This document shows, piece after piece, positions 35,153 to 43,749 of a stretch of DNA of 64,000 nt. Within the stretch, counting starts at the first letter, position 1. Each line of letters begins with the position of its first letter. A program made the translations under genes and the position numbers. A model generated the notes under the pieces. That model was given only the letters and a program-made list of their open reading frames with translations. It was not told the origin of the DNA and searched no databases. This DNA is from CAVRQM01 sp963756975 (GTDB taxonomy: Bacteria; Pseudomonadota; Alphaproteobacteria; Acetobacterales; Acetobacteraceae): NCBI GenBank assembly GCA_963756975.1, contig CAVWPS010000002.1, forward strand, positions 1,054,001 to 1,118,000. Reading direction: 5' to 3'.

Positions 35153-36409
35153 CAGACTTCTCCCGGCGGGGCCGCGTAATGGGCCGAAGCGTGGAACGCG
35201 CCGCCATGGGTGGCCCGGACGCGATCGCCCAGCCGCTCGAAATACGCCGGCGCCGCTTCGGCGACCGTGTAGCGGGTCTCGACCGATTTCAGCGTCGCGG
35301 GGCCGGTCGGTGCGACGCCGCCATGGGCCACATCCGCCGCCCAGATCAGCACGTCGCCCCGGCGGCCGAAGAACGGCACCGGACCGGTCGCCCCGGGTGT
35401 CGCGATGGCTGCCCGGAACGAGGAAGCGCGGCCCCGCCTCCATCGTGACGGGTTCGAGCGCGATGTAGCTCCCGAGCAGCTGCATCGGCCGTGAGACGCG
35501 GAAACTCTCGTTGTCCCGGCGCGCCTCGTTTCCCGCCCCGCGCAACATGCCGTCGCTGCGGATCGCCATCACCGGGCGCTCCGCGATCAGGTGGAGGAAG
35601 CCGAGCAGCCCGGGTGCCAAGATCAGGTCGCGGATGGCCCCGAATTGCCAGTGCGGATCGAGCAGGCGCGCGGTCCGGGCCCGCGCCTCCGGCTGCCAGC
35701 CGACCGCCTCGCCGATCCGGTCGATGTCGAATTTCAGCGTGTCCGGATTGCCCTGGAACGCGTGGTCGAGCGCGGCTTCGGCCCGGTCGAGCACGTCGTT
35801 GGTCACCGCGCCCGGCAGCACGACGAAGCCGTCGGTCACGAATTTGGTCAGCAGCTCGGCCTGCGCCCGGTCCAGCCACCCGATCGCGCGGCGGCCTGCG
35901 ATCGCGTCGAGCGCGTCGGCGCGGTCGGTCCAGAAGCCGCCGAACCGCGAGCGCGGCGCGGCCGGATCGTCGGCCCGGACACCGGCGGCCGACGTCCGGT
36001 AGCCACGCGCCGCCCCGAAGCGGGCGTAATGGTCGGCGAGGTCGCGCGCCGCACCGTTCGCCACGTCCTCGCGGGCCAGCGGGTACGCGGCGGCGTAAAA
36101 CGCGGGGTCGAAGCCGTCGGGCGAGGAGGCGTCGGCCACCGCCGCCGGCGACGGCTCGGCGACGGCATCGGCGACGGCGGGTGCCGGGTCCGACACCTCG
36201 ATCCCGAGCCGGGCCGCGTGGACCCGTGCGCGGTGCCGCTCGCAGCCGAACCGGCCGCGACGCCGCCCCACGGCCTCCCAATGATCGGAACCGCTGTTCC
36301 AGCCGCCGCGCGCCACGGCGGCCGCGACATCCGGGTAGGCCAGCAGATACCAGGCTTCGTCGAAGCGTTCGTCCGGAGCCGTCTCCGTCAGGGTGTCGTC
36401 GTCGACCAT
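35152..36409 (-). pseudogene. PhyH-type dioxygenase with N-terminal YPDV repeats, frameshifted
   Basis: The N-terminal third holds two copies of a roughly 40-residue motif, FDEAWYLLAYPDVAAAV (about 16-55) and FDPAFYAAAYPLAREDV (about 100-140), each ending with a His-Trp/Tyr-x-x-x-G-x-x-R-G pattern, known from bacterial cell-surface and glycan-related proteins. The rest resembles PhyH dioxygenases (VTDGFVVLPGAV, FLVPGSHR, HGGVAP). Near 35395-35402 the frame shifts; the C-terminal part (PVPFFGRRGDVLIWAADVAHGG) lies one base over. The span is 1258 bases, one more than a multiple of three. Corrected length 418. ATG 36409 has GGGAG seven bases upstream. Upstream neighbour is tlyA. Confidence 0.7.
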
Positions 36410-36438
36410 CAAGCTGCTCCCGTCCCCCGGCTCGTTCG

Positions 36439-37206
36439 CTATAAGTCGTTCAATGCCTTGTCCCGCCCCGTCCCGGCCACCCCCAATCGGGCACCGATCA
36501 GGAATTCGCGGTTGCCCTCCGGCCCGGTGATCGGGCTGTCGGCGACGCCCAGCACGGTCCAGCCCGGCCGCGCCGACCACCATTCGGCGATCTCGGCGCA
36601 GACCCGCGCGTGCACCTCGGGGTCGCGCACGACGCCCTTGGCCCCGACCGAGCCCGGCCCCGCCTCGAATTGCGGCTTGATCAGCGCCACCGCCCACGCG
36701 CCCGGCACGCACAGGTCGAGGGCGGCGGGGAGCACCACCCGCAGCCCGATGAAGCTCGCGTCGCACACCAGCGCCCCGATCGGCTCGCCGATGATGGCCG
36801 GCGTCAGCGTGCGCGCGTTGGTCTTTTCCAGCACGGCGACGCGCGGATCGGTGCGGAGCTTCCAGGCGAGCTGCCCGTGACCCACGTCGACCGCGAACAC
36901 TTTGCGCGCCCCGTGCGTCAGCAGCACGTCGGTGAAGCCGCCGGTCGATGCGCCGACGTCGAGGCACACCAGCCCCGACGGGTCGAGCGCGAACGCCGCG
37001 AGCCCGTGCGCCAGCTTCACCCCGCCGCGCGAAACCCAGGGATGATCCTGGCCGCGCACCTCCAGCGGCGCTGCGTCGGCGACCGGCTGGCCCGCCTTCT
37101 CGACCCGCCTGGTGCCCGAGAACACCTTGCCGGCCATGATCAGCGACTGGGCGCGCGTGCGGCTGTCGGTCAGGCCGCGTTCGACCAGGGCCTGATCGGC
37201 GCGCAT
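36439..37206 (-). CDS. tlyA: TlyA-family rRNA 2'-O-methyltransferase
   Basis: 255 residues. S4 domain at the N terminus (ADQALVERGLTDSRTRAQSLI), the SRGG(V)KL motif and an FtsJ-like SAM fold with CLDVGASTGGFTDVLL, and ALIKPQFEAGP. TlyA methylates 2'-OH of ribose in 16S and 23S rRNA in bacteria where it is known; earlier literature called it hemolysin. Its ATG overlaps the ispA stop (TGATG). tlyA next to ispA is a common alphaproteobacterial order, often with dxs; dxs is not here. Confidence 0.92.
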   Translation of the reverse strand: MRADQALVERGLTDSRTRAQSLIMAGKVFSGTRRVEKAGQPVADAAPLEVRGQDHPWVSRGGVKLAHGLAAFALDPSGLVCLDVGASTGGFTDVLLTHGARKVFAVDVGHGQLAWKLRTDPRVAVLEKTNARTLTPAIIGEPIGALVCDASFIGLRVVLPAALDLCVPGAWAVALIKPQFEAGPGSVGAKGVVRDPEVHARVCAEIAEWWSARPGWTVLGVADSPITGPEGNREFLIGARLGVAGTGRDKALNDL

Positions 37207-38105
37207 CAGGTGCGGCGTTCGACCACGTAATGCGCCAGCGCCCGCAGCATCGCCGCGCCCTCGCCGAACGCGTCCAGATGCGACGCCGCCTGATCGGCCA
37301 GCATGCGCGCCTGATCGCGCGCCCGCTCGACACCCATGATCCCGACCAGGGTCGCCTTGCCGGCGGCCGCGTCCTTGCCGGCGGTCTTGCCGACCTCCTC
37401 GGTCGTGCCGGTCGCGTCGAGCAGGTCGTCGGCGATCTGGAACGCCGCCCCGAGGTCGCGGCCGTACGCCGCCAGCAGGTGACGGCGCGTGACGTTCGCT
37501 TCCGCCAGGATGGCGCCCGCTTCGGCCCCGTACTGGATCAGCCGCCCCGTCTTGAGCGTCTGGAGCCGCACGATGGCACCCTCGTCGAGGTCTTCGCCCT
37601 CGGCCAGCATGTCGATCATCTGGCCGCCGGCCATCCCGTGCGCCCCGGACGCGAGTGCGAGTGCGGCCACCAGTTCGCACCGGGCACCGGCGCTCGGATG
37701 GGTCGCGGGCTCGGCCAGCAGCTCGAACGCGCGGGCCTGCAGCGCGTCGCCGGCCAGGATCGCCGTCGCCTCGTCGAACGCGCGATGGCACGACGGCTTG
37801 CCGCGGCGGAGGTCGTCGTCGTCCATCGCGGGCAGATCGTCGTGGATGAGCGAGTAGGCGTGCAGCATCTCGACCGAGGCGGCCACCCGCACCGACTGCT
37901 CCGGGGGCACGCCGAACAGCCCCGACCCCTGCATCACCAGGAACGCCCGCATCCGCTTGCCGCCGCCGAGGGTCGCGTAACGCATCGCCTCGGTCAGCCG
38001 GGCCTCCGGGCCATCGGGCACCGGCAACAGCCGGTCCAGCGCCGCCTCGACGTCGCGCGCGGCCGTCTCCATCGCGTCCCGCAGATTGTCGTCGTCCGTC
38101 GCCAT
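37206..38105 (-). CDS. ispA: Farnesyl/geranyl diphosphate synthase
   Basis: 299 residues. First Asp-rich motif D89-D90-LPAM-D with the following DDD, GGGKRMRAFLV for allylic substrate binding, and a second Asp-rich motif (DDLLD). Condenses IPP with DMAPP/GPP to give farnesyl diphosphate, precursor of squalene, hopanoids, ubiquinone and undecaprenyl phosphate. Start at ATG 38105 gives the usual length; a GTG at 38150 would add 15 residues. Divergent from ispH across about 212 bases. Confidence 0.94.
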   Translation of the reverse strand: MATDDDNLRDAMETAARDVEAALDRLLPVPDGPEARLTEAMRYATLGGGKRMRAFLVMQGSGLFGVPPEQSVRVAASVEMLHAYSLIHDDLPAMDDDDLRRGKPSCHRAFDEATAILAGDALQARAFELLAEPATHPSAGARCELVAALALASGAHGMAGGQMIDMLAEGEDLDEGAIVRLQTLKTGRLIQYGAEAGAILAEANVTRRHLLAAYGRDLGAAFQIADDLLDATGTTEEVGKTAGKDAAAGKATLVGIMGVERARDQARMLADQAASHLDAFGEGAAMLRALAHYVVERRT

Positions 38106-38317
38106 GCGTCCCGATCCCGTCTTCTCATGTGACCATTGCGCCACACGCACCCTGCGCCGACCTTATCGTGATGCACGGAGCGCCGCCAAACCGGGCTTAT
38201 GGCGAATGGACGCCATGCGAGCTATTTCACGGAACGGACTGTGGCATTGACGTTGCTGCAATGCGGCGGCGGGCGTAGGCATCTTATGTCGAGCGGCAGC
38301 AGGAGTGGAAAACAGCG

Positions 38318-39244
38318 ATGCGCGTAATCCTGGCCCAGCCGAGGGGCTTCTGCGCCGGCGTCGAGCGGGCGATCGAGATCGTCGAGCGGGCGCTGAAGAA
38401 ATTCGGCCCGCCGATCTATGTCCGCCACGAAATCGTCCACAACCGCCACGTCGTCGAGGAGCTGCGGGCGCGCGGCGCCGTGTTCGTGGACGAGCTGGAC
38501 GAGATCCCGCCCGGTGCGATGACGGTGTTTTCCGCCCACGGAGTCGCCCGCCGGGTCGAGGAGGTGGCGCGCGAGCGCAGCCTGCCGGTGATCGACGCGA
38601 CCTGCCCGCTGGTGAGCAAGGTCCACAACGAGGGCCGCCGCTACGCGGCCCAAGGTCGTGAGGTCGTGCTGATCGGACATGCCGGGCATGCGGAAGTCGA
38701 GGGCACGATCGGCCAGATTTCCGGCACCGTGCACCTGATCCAGACCGTGGCCGACGTCGCCACGCTGAACGTCGGCGACCCGAACGCGCTGTCCTACATC
38801 ACGCAGACGACGCTGTCGGTGGACGACACGCGCCACATCATCGCCGCCCTGAAGGAACGTTTTCCGACGGTCGTGGGCCCCGATGTGCGCGACATCTGCT
38901 ACGCGACCCAGAACCGCCAGCAGGCGGTGCGCGACCTCGCCCACGCGGTCGAGGTCATTCTGGTCGTCGGCAGCCGCAACAGCTCCAACTCCAACCGGCT
39001 GCGGGAAATCGGCGAGGAGCTGGGCCGTCCGTCCTACCTGATCGACGACGCGGCGGCGCTGCGGCCCGAGTGGTTCACGTCGATCGGGACGGTCGGTCTG
39101 ACCGCCGGGGCCAGCGCGCCCGAGACGCTGGTCCAAGGCGTGATCCAGGGGCTGCGGGCGTTCGGCGAGGTCGAGGTCTCCACCCTTCCCGGCGTCGCCG
39201 AGGATGTTAGGTTCCGTTTCCCCGCCGAGCTTGCGGACGCCTGA
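38318..39244 (+). CDS. ispH: 4-hydroxy-3-methylbut-2-enyl diphosphate reductase
   Basis: 308 residues. All three iron-sulfur Cys ligands: C12 in GFCAGV, C96 in DATCPLV, C194 in DICYAT; substrate-binding His in the HEIVHN and GHAGH motifs and the SSNSNRL loop. Last step of the MEP pathway, making IPP and DMAPP. Followed after 65 bases by hpnH, so isoprenoid supply and hopanoid side-chain synthesis may be co-transcribed. Confidence 0.96.
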   Translation: MRVILAQPRGFCAGVERAIEIVERALKKFGPPIYVRHEIVHNRHVVEELRARGAVFVDELDEIPPGAMTVFSAHGVARRVEEVARERSLPVIDATCPLVSKVHNEGRRYAAQGREVVLIGHAGHAEVEGTIGQISGTVHLIQTVADVATLNVGDPNALSYITQTTLSVDDTRHIIAALKERFPTVVGPDVRDICYATQNRQQAVRDLAHAVEVILVVGSRNSSNSNRLREIGEELGRPSYLIDDAAALRPEWFTSIGTVGLTAGASAPETLVQGVIQGLRAFGEVEVSTLPGVAEDVRFRFPAELADA

Positions 39245-39309
39245 GTTTGATTGTCTGGGCTGGAATGACGACTACCGGGGCCGATTTCCCCGCATCGAGG
39301 AATTAGAAG

Positions 39310-40488
39310 ATGTCCGTGCCGTTGAACCAGGTTGCCCGTGTCGGGGCCTACGTCGTCAAGCAACATCTGCTGGGCCGCAAGCGCTACCCGCTGGTGCTGA
39401 TGCTGGAGCCGTTGTTTCGCTGCAACCTCGCCTGCAACGGCTGCGGCAAGATCGACTATCCGGCGCCGATCCTGAACCAGCGCCTGTCGGTCGCCGAGTG
39501 CATCGAGGCGATGGAGGAATGCGGCGCGCCGGTGGTGGCGATCGCCGGCGGGGAGCCGCTGCTGCACAAGGAAATGCCCGAGATCGTCCGCGAGATGATC
39601 GCCCGGAAGAAGTTCGTCTACCTCTGCAGCAATGCCCTGCTGCTCGAGAAGAAGATGGACGAGTACGAGCCGAACCCGTTCTTCTCGTGGGACATCCACC
39701 TGGATGGCGACCAGGAGATGCACGACAAGTCGGTCAGCCAGGACGGCGTCTACGACCGCGCCCTCGCGGCGATCAAGAAGGCCAAGGCGCGCGGCTTCCG
39801 CCTGTCGGTCAACTGCACCCTGTTCGAGGGCGCCGAGCCCGAGCGCGTCGCGAAATTCTTCGACAGCGTGATGGCGCTCGGCGTCGACGGGATCATGACG
39901 TCGCCGGGCTACGCCTACGAGCGGGCGCCGGATCAGGCCCACTTCCTCGGACGCCAGCGCACCAAGCAGCTGTTCCGCGACATCCTGTCCCGCAACAAGG
40001 GTGCGCGCGGCAAGAAGAAGTGGCAGTTCACCCAAAGCCCGATGTTCATGGACTTCCTGGCCGGCAACCAGAGCTACGTCTGCACGCCCTGGGGCAAGCC
40101 GACCCGCAACGTGTTCGGCTGGCAGCGCCCCTGCTACCTGCTCGGCGAGGGCTATACGTCGACCTACGCGGAGCTGATGTCGTCGACCGACTGGGACAAA
40201 TACGGCACCGGCAACTACGAGAAGTGCGCCGACTGCATGGTCCATAGCGGGTACGAGGCGACGGCCGTGAACGACGCCGTGACCCGGCCCTGGAAGGTGC
40301 TGGCGGTCGCCCTGAAGGGGCCGAAGGTCACCGGCCCGATGGCGCCCGAGATCGACCTGTCCAAGCAGCGCCCGGCGGACTTCGTGTTCCGCAAGCACGT
40401 CGACCTCGCGATGGAGAAGCTCGCCCGGTCACCCAACTCGCGCAAGATCGGGGTCGAGACGCCCGATCTGGCCGACGCGGCCGACTAA
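39310..40488 (+). CDS. hpnH: Adenosylhopane synthase HpnH (radical SAM)
   Basis: 392 residues. Radical SAM cluster C38-x3-C42-x2-C45 in RCNLACNGCGK, then AGGEPLLH and DIHLDG. C-terminal cysteines (WQRPCYLL, YEKCADCM) match HpnH. Joins the 5'-deoxyadenosyl radical to diploptene to form adenosylhopane, the precursor of extended (C35) hopanoids. The next hopanoid gene, hpnG, is on the opposite strand and its 3' end overlaps this gene by 60 bases. Confidence 0.95.
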   Translation: MSVPLNQVARVGAYVVKQHLLGRKRYPLVLMLEPLFRCNLACNGCGKIDYPAPILNQRLSVAECIEAMEECGAPVVAIAGGEPLLHKEMPEIVREMIARKKFVYLCSNALLLEKKMDEYEPNPFFSWDIHLDGDQEMHDKSVSQDGVYDRALAAIKKAKARGFRLSVNCTLFEGAEPERVAKFFDSVMALGVDGIMTSPGYAYERAPDQAHFLGRQRTKQLFRDILSRNKGARGKKKWQFTQSPMFMDFLAGNQSYVCTPWGKPTRNVFGWQRPCYLLGEGYTSTYAELMSSTDWDKYGTGNYEKCADCMVHSGYEATAVNDAVTRPWKVLAVALKGPKVTGPMAPEIDLSKQRPADFVFRKHVDLAMEKLARSPNSRKIGVETPDLADAAD

Positions 40489-41082
40489 CGCCGCACGCGC
40501 CCTGGCGGCGTCGCGGGCCAGCGCAAGCAGGCCCGCGATGTCGCCTGGACGCTTGAATAGCGCGAGGGCGATGCGCCACCCGCCGATCGCCCCGTGAGCG
40601 TCGAGTGCGACGAGGGCGGCCCGCGGGAGCGTTCTGATGGCCGGGTCGCAGACGGCGCGCAGCACCGCGAACGGCAGGCCCGCTTCCCTCGCGACACGAG
40701 CGACCGCGCCGCTTTCCAGATCGACCGCCACCGCCCCGGTATCGCCGTGCAACGCGGCCTTCGCGGCCGCGGTCGCGACAACGCCCGATGTGGCGACGAT
40801 CGTGCCCGAGGGGCGACCGTGCAGGCGCGCCACCAATCCGGCATCGGTCGCATAGCGAACGCCGTCCGCCAAAATCTCGGCCGCGTCCACCATGTCGCCC
40901 GCGAGCAGCGCCGGATCGAGGCCGCCGGCCAGTCCGAAACTGACCAGTGCGGTGACGCCCTCCGCCACCAGTGCCAGCGCCGCCAGCCGCGCCCCGTCCG
41001 GCGTGCCGCCCCCGGCCCGGGCCGTCCCGATCCGGCCGGCGATCCGCGCTTCCGCCCGCAGGCCGGTCACCAATCCAATCAA
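40429..41082 (-). CDS. hpnG: Adenosylhopane nucleosidase HpnG
   Basis: 217 residues, nucleoside phosphorylase fold: LVTGLRAEARIA, SFGLAGGLDPAL, and AVDLESGAVARVA with the catalytic acidic residue. HpnG removes adenine from adenosylhopane after HpnH, giving ribosylhopane. Start TTG 41082 overlaps the nrsF stop as TTGA, so it is coupled to the sigF-nrsF genes. The 3' end lies inside the end of hpnH on the other strand. Confidence 0.86.
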   Translation of the reverse strand: MIGLVTGLRAEARIAGRIGTARAGGGTPDGARLAALALVAEGVTALVSFGLAGGLDPALLAGDMVDAAEILADGVRYATDAGLVARLHGRPSGTIVATSGVVATAAAKAALHGDTGAVAVDLESGAVARVAREAGLPFAVLRAVCDPAIRTLPRAALVALDAHGAIGGWRIALALFKRPGDIAGLLALARDAARARAALVGRVGQIGRLDPDLARVG

Positions 41083-41738
41083 CGGCGGCCGAAACGGTCC
41101 AGCAGCGGGGCGGCCAGCCGGCAGGCGACGACGACCAGGATCACCGACAGCGTGTGCACGATCAGGTCGGCGGCGGTCGCGTCGAACGGATGGTGCAGCC
41201 ACAGCAGCGACGCCGACGACGCCGACAGCGCGAGACCGCCGACGGTCGCCGTCAGGCCAGGCCGCAGCGGGCGGGCGCGCCACAGCATGATCGCCAGCGG
41301 GATCGCGAGCAGGACCGACGTGCGCAGGATGAACGGCATGCATTCGTCGATACTGACCAGCCAGCCCGCGTCCACCGTCGCCGGCACGGCCGCGCTCCGC
41401 ATGCACCCCATGCCGCTGGCCCCGAGCCACACCGCCGCCGCCGGCAGCGGCAGTAGCGCCCAGCGCGCGGACCTGTCGGGCAGGCTGACCATCATGGCGG
41501 CGACGGATGCCAGCACGGCGGTCGCGATCGAGCCCGCGACCGCGAGCCACATGTCGGCGAACGTGCCGAGCCGCGCGATCACCCGGCCGAGGTCGGCCGT
41601 CATCGCCAGGATGACGGCCCCGGCCGCGACCACGGCGAGGAACATGCCGGCCCGGACCCAGGGCGACGCGAGCCGGCGGACCGGGCGCAGGTCGGCGACC
41701 AGCCGGGCGATCACCGCATCGGTGCTTTGCCCGCTCAC
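41079..41738 (-). CDS. nrsF: NrsF-type anti-sigma factor (DUF1109)
   Basis: 219 residues, about six transmembrane helices, typical of the DUF1109/NrsF family. Cysteines fall in the periplasm-facing positions expected for this family (GMGCMRS and DECMPF). NrsF holds its SigF partner inactive at the membrane; in Caulobacter crescentus the pair responds to metal stress such as chromate and cadmium. GTG start overlaps the sigF stop (GTGA). Confidence 0.85.
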   Translation of the reverse strand: MSGQSTDAVIARLVADLRPVRRLASPWVRAGMFLAVVAAGAVILAMTADLGRVIARLGTFADMWLAVAGSIATAVLASVAAMMVSLPDRSARWALLPLPAAAVWLGASGMGCMRSAAVPATVDAGWLVSIDECMPFILRTSVLLAIPLAIMLWRARPLRPGLTATVGGLALSASSASLLWLHHPFDATAADLIVHTLSVILVVVACRLAAPLLDRFGRR

Positions 41739-42289
41739 GGCCGCACCATCCGCCCGCGCAGCGATTTTATCGCGCGGTGGACGTTGACCTTGATCGAGCC
41801 CGGCGACTGCCCGCTGCGCTCCGCCGCCTCGGCCACCGACAGCTCGCGCATTTTCACGAGGTCCAGCGCCTCACGCTGGCGCGGCGGCAGCGTCGCCATG
41901 GCGGCATGCAGGATCACCCGTTGTTCCTCGTCGTCCACGGCATCATTCGCCGGCTCGTCGGCAAAGGTTTCCAAGAGTTCAGGAACCGAGAACTCTCGCG
42001 CACGGACCCGTCCCTCCTTTCGCAGCAGATCGATCGCGCGGCGCTGCGCGATGGCGATCAGCCACGGCAGGAATGGCCGGGCGGGGTCATAGGTGTGGCG
42101 CACGCGGTGAAGTGTCAGGAGCACCTCCTGCGCCAGATCGTCGGTCGCGGCCGGCTGCAATCCTTGCCGGCGGCCGACCGCGCGCAGCAACGGCGTGATC
42201 AGCCGCAGCAGCCGGGCATAGCTCTGCGCGTCGCCGTCCTGGGTCCGGCGCATCAACTCCGACAAATCGTCCGGGACGGGAGCGATCAC
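41735..42289 (-). CDS. sigF: ECF sigma factor (SigF, NrsF-controlled)
   Basis: 184 residues, sigma-70 region 2 (DDLAQEVLLTLHRVRHTYD, PWLIAIAQRRAIDLLR) and region 4 (LPPRQREALDLVKMRELSVAEAA, GSIKVNVHRAIKSLRG). The partner nrsF overlaps downstream. First gene of sigF-nrsF-hpnG on the minus strand; divergent from the eight-gene run starting at 42374. The start is taken as GTG 42289; a methionine at codon 13 is possible but would trim region 2. Confidence 0.9.
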   Translation of the reverse strand: MIAPVPDDLSELMRRTQDGDAQSYARLLRLITPLLRAVGRRQGLQPAATDDLAQEVLLTLHRVRHTYDPARPFLPWLIAIAQRRAIDLLRKEGRVRAREFSVPELLETFADEPANDAVDDEEQRVILHAAMATLPPRQREALDLVKMRELSVAEAAERSGQSPGSIKVNVHRAIKSLRGRMVRP

Positions 42290-42314
42290 GGGTGACGGCC
42301 AGTGGTTTGCGAGC

Positions 42315-42339
42315 GTAACTTCCGGCGGGCGAACGCGAA
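42315..42339 (+). promoter_or_regulatory. Putative SigF-type ECF promoter of the eight-gene run
   Basis: GTAAC (42315-42319), 16 bases, CGAA (42336-42339). This matches the GTAAC/CGAA elements of Caulobacter SigF promoters as I recall them. It lies 35 bases before the ATG of the first gene and next to the sigF gene itself. Predicted start near 42347. Confidence 0.5.
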
Positions 42340-42373
42340 ACGCAGCGTGAAGTTCAACACCGGAAAGCCTGTC

Positions 42374-43072
42374 ATGCGACCCCTGCTTTGCCTCGTCTCG
42401 GCGCTTATCGTCGGATTGGCACCACCGGCATTGGCCGACGTTTCGAGCGCGCCGGACGTCGTCGTCTACGCCGACCCGACGATGGCCGCCACCATGGATC
42501 GTTTCGGCGCCGCGTTCCGGCTTGCGACCGGCGTGCCGGTGCGGGTGTTCCCGATGCCCACTTCGCTCGCCCTCGCCCTCGTGCATCAAGGTGCGAGAAA
42601 CGACGTCCTGGCGATCGAGGCGTCCCACGCCGGCGGCATCACGGGCGTGATTTCGGTGCACGATCCGGTCGTCCTGGCGGCACCCGAGGGCGTGTCGGCG
42701 ACGCTGGCCGGCCTGGCCTCGGCATCGGGACAGCTCGCGACCGTGGACCCCCTTTCGGACGACCGGCTCGACGGACCGGCGCTCGCGGCCAAGCTCTCGG
42801 TCGCGGCGGGCCGTGTCGCCGGACAGCCGAACGGGCCTGACGCGGCGCGACAGATCGTCATGGGGGCCGCGAGCTTCGCCCTGATCGAGCGCGCCGACGC
42901 CCGCGCGCCGGGGGTGCACGAGGTCGCCGTCGTCGATGCTCCGGCGCGGCATTACCTGGTCGGGGCCAGCCATAACGCGATGTCGCCGAACGTCGGCCGG
43001 TTCCTGGATTTCGTGCACGGGCCGGACTCGGCGAAAGAATGGTCCAGCGATGGTTGGGAGGTCGACCGATGA
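42374..43072 (+). CDS. ModA-like periplasmic oxyanion/solute-binding protein
   Basis: 232 residues. Signal peptide (MRPLLCLVSALIVGLAPPAL, cleavage after ALA), then a type 2 periplasmic-binding fold like ModA: DVVVYADPTMAATMDRFG, FRLATGVPVRVFP, and ASFALIERAD. ModA binds molybdate or tungstate for the ModBC permease, but no modB or modC is here. A Mo-enzyme gene lies two genes on, so molybdate is a possible ligand. The start is ATG 42374 (GGAAAG upstream) rather than the GTG/ATG at 42302, because it begins the signal peptide. Stop overlaps the cytochrome ATG (ATGA). Confidence 0.72.
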   Translation: MRPLLCLVSALIVGLAPPALADVSSAPDVVVYADPTMAATMDRFGAAFRLATGVPVRVFPMPTSLALALVHQGARNDVLAIEASHAGGITGVISVHDPVVLAAPEGVSATLAGLASASGQLATVDPLSDDRLDGPALAAKLSVAAGRVAGQPNGPDAARQIVMGAASFALIERADARAPGVHEVAVVDAPARHYLVGASHNAMSPNVGRFLDFVHGPDSAKEWSSDGWEVDR

Positions 43073-43749
43073 GCGTCACCACGCTGATCCCCGAGACGGT
43101 GGACGTGCAGCGGCATCCGTTCGTGCGCCGCATCAGCCACTGGCTGTTCGCGCTCGCGATCTTCGTCATGATCGGCAGCGGCTGGCGCATCTACGACAAC
43201 GCGCCGATCTTCCCGTTCACCTTCCCCGCCTGGATGACGCTCGGCGGCGGCGGCGACCTCAGTTACGCGCAGCACAACGAGGGCGGCGCCGGCTCCGCGA
43301 TCGCGTGGCATTTCGCCGGCATGTGGCTGCTGGTCGGCGCGTTCGCGCTGTATGTGATCCACAGTCTGGCGACCCGGCATTTCTGGCGCGACTTCCTGCC
43401 GGTCGGCCCGCGCGGCTTCTTTCGCGACTTCAAGGCGGCGGCGACGTTCAAGCTGGAACACCGGCTCGGCCAGTACAACGCGGTCCAGAAGGTGTTCTAC
43501 TGGGGCGCGATGTTCTCGATCGTCATGATGGTGGCGAGCGGTCTCGCGATCTGGAAACCGGTGCAACTCTGGTGGCTGGCGTCGCTGTTCGGCGGCTTCG
43601 ACTTCGCGCGGGTCGTGCACTTCTTCTTCATGGCGGCGATCGCTGGCTTCGTTGTGGTCCATGTCGCACTCGTCGCCCTGGTGCCGAAAACATTCATCGC
43701 GATGGTGACGGGCAAAGCGACCGCGCATCCGCACGGGAAACATTCATGA
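43069..43749 (+). CDS. Membrane cytochrome b (b561-type)
   Basis: 226 residues, four or five transmembrane helices, with His residues in helices suited to bind two hemes (HPFVRRISHWLFAL with H16 and H24, WHFAGMWLLVG, FFFMAAIAGFVVVHV). Family: cytochrome b561/Ni-Fe hydrogenase b subunit-like. Placed between the ModA-like protein and the Mo enzyme, it probably carries electrons from quinol to that enzyme, as MsrQ does for MsrP, though it is not MsrQ itself. Overlaps both neighbours as ATGA. Confidence 0.88.
   Translation: MSVTTLIPETVDVQRHPFVRRISHWLFALAIFVMIGSGWRIYDNAPIFPFTFPAWMTLGGGGDLSYAQHNEGGAGSAIAWHFAGMWLLVGAFALYVIHSLATRHFWRDFLPVGPRGFFRDFKAAATFKLEHRLGQYNAVQKVFYWGAMFSIVMMVASGLAIWKPVQLWWLASLFGGFDFARVVHFFFMAAIAGFVVVHVALVALVPKTFIAMVTGKATAHPHGKHS

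Noticed and set aside
38247..38252. TTGACG upstream of ispH
   Set aside because: No acceptable -10 at proper spacing.
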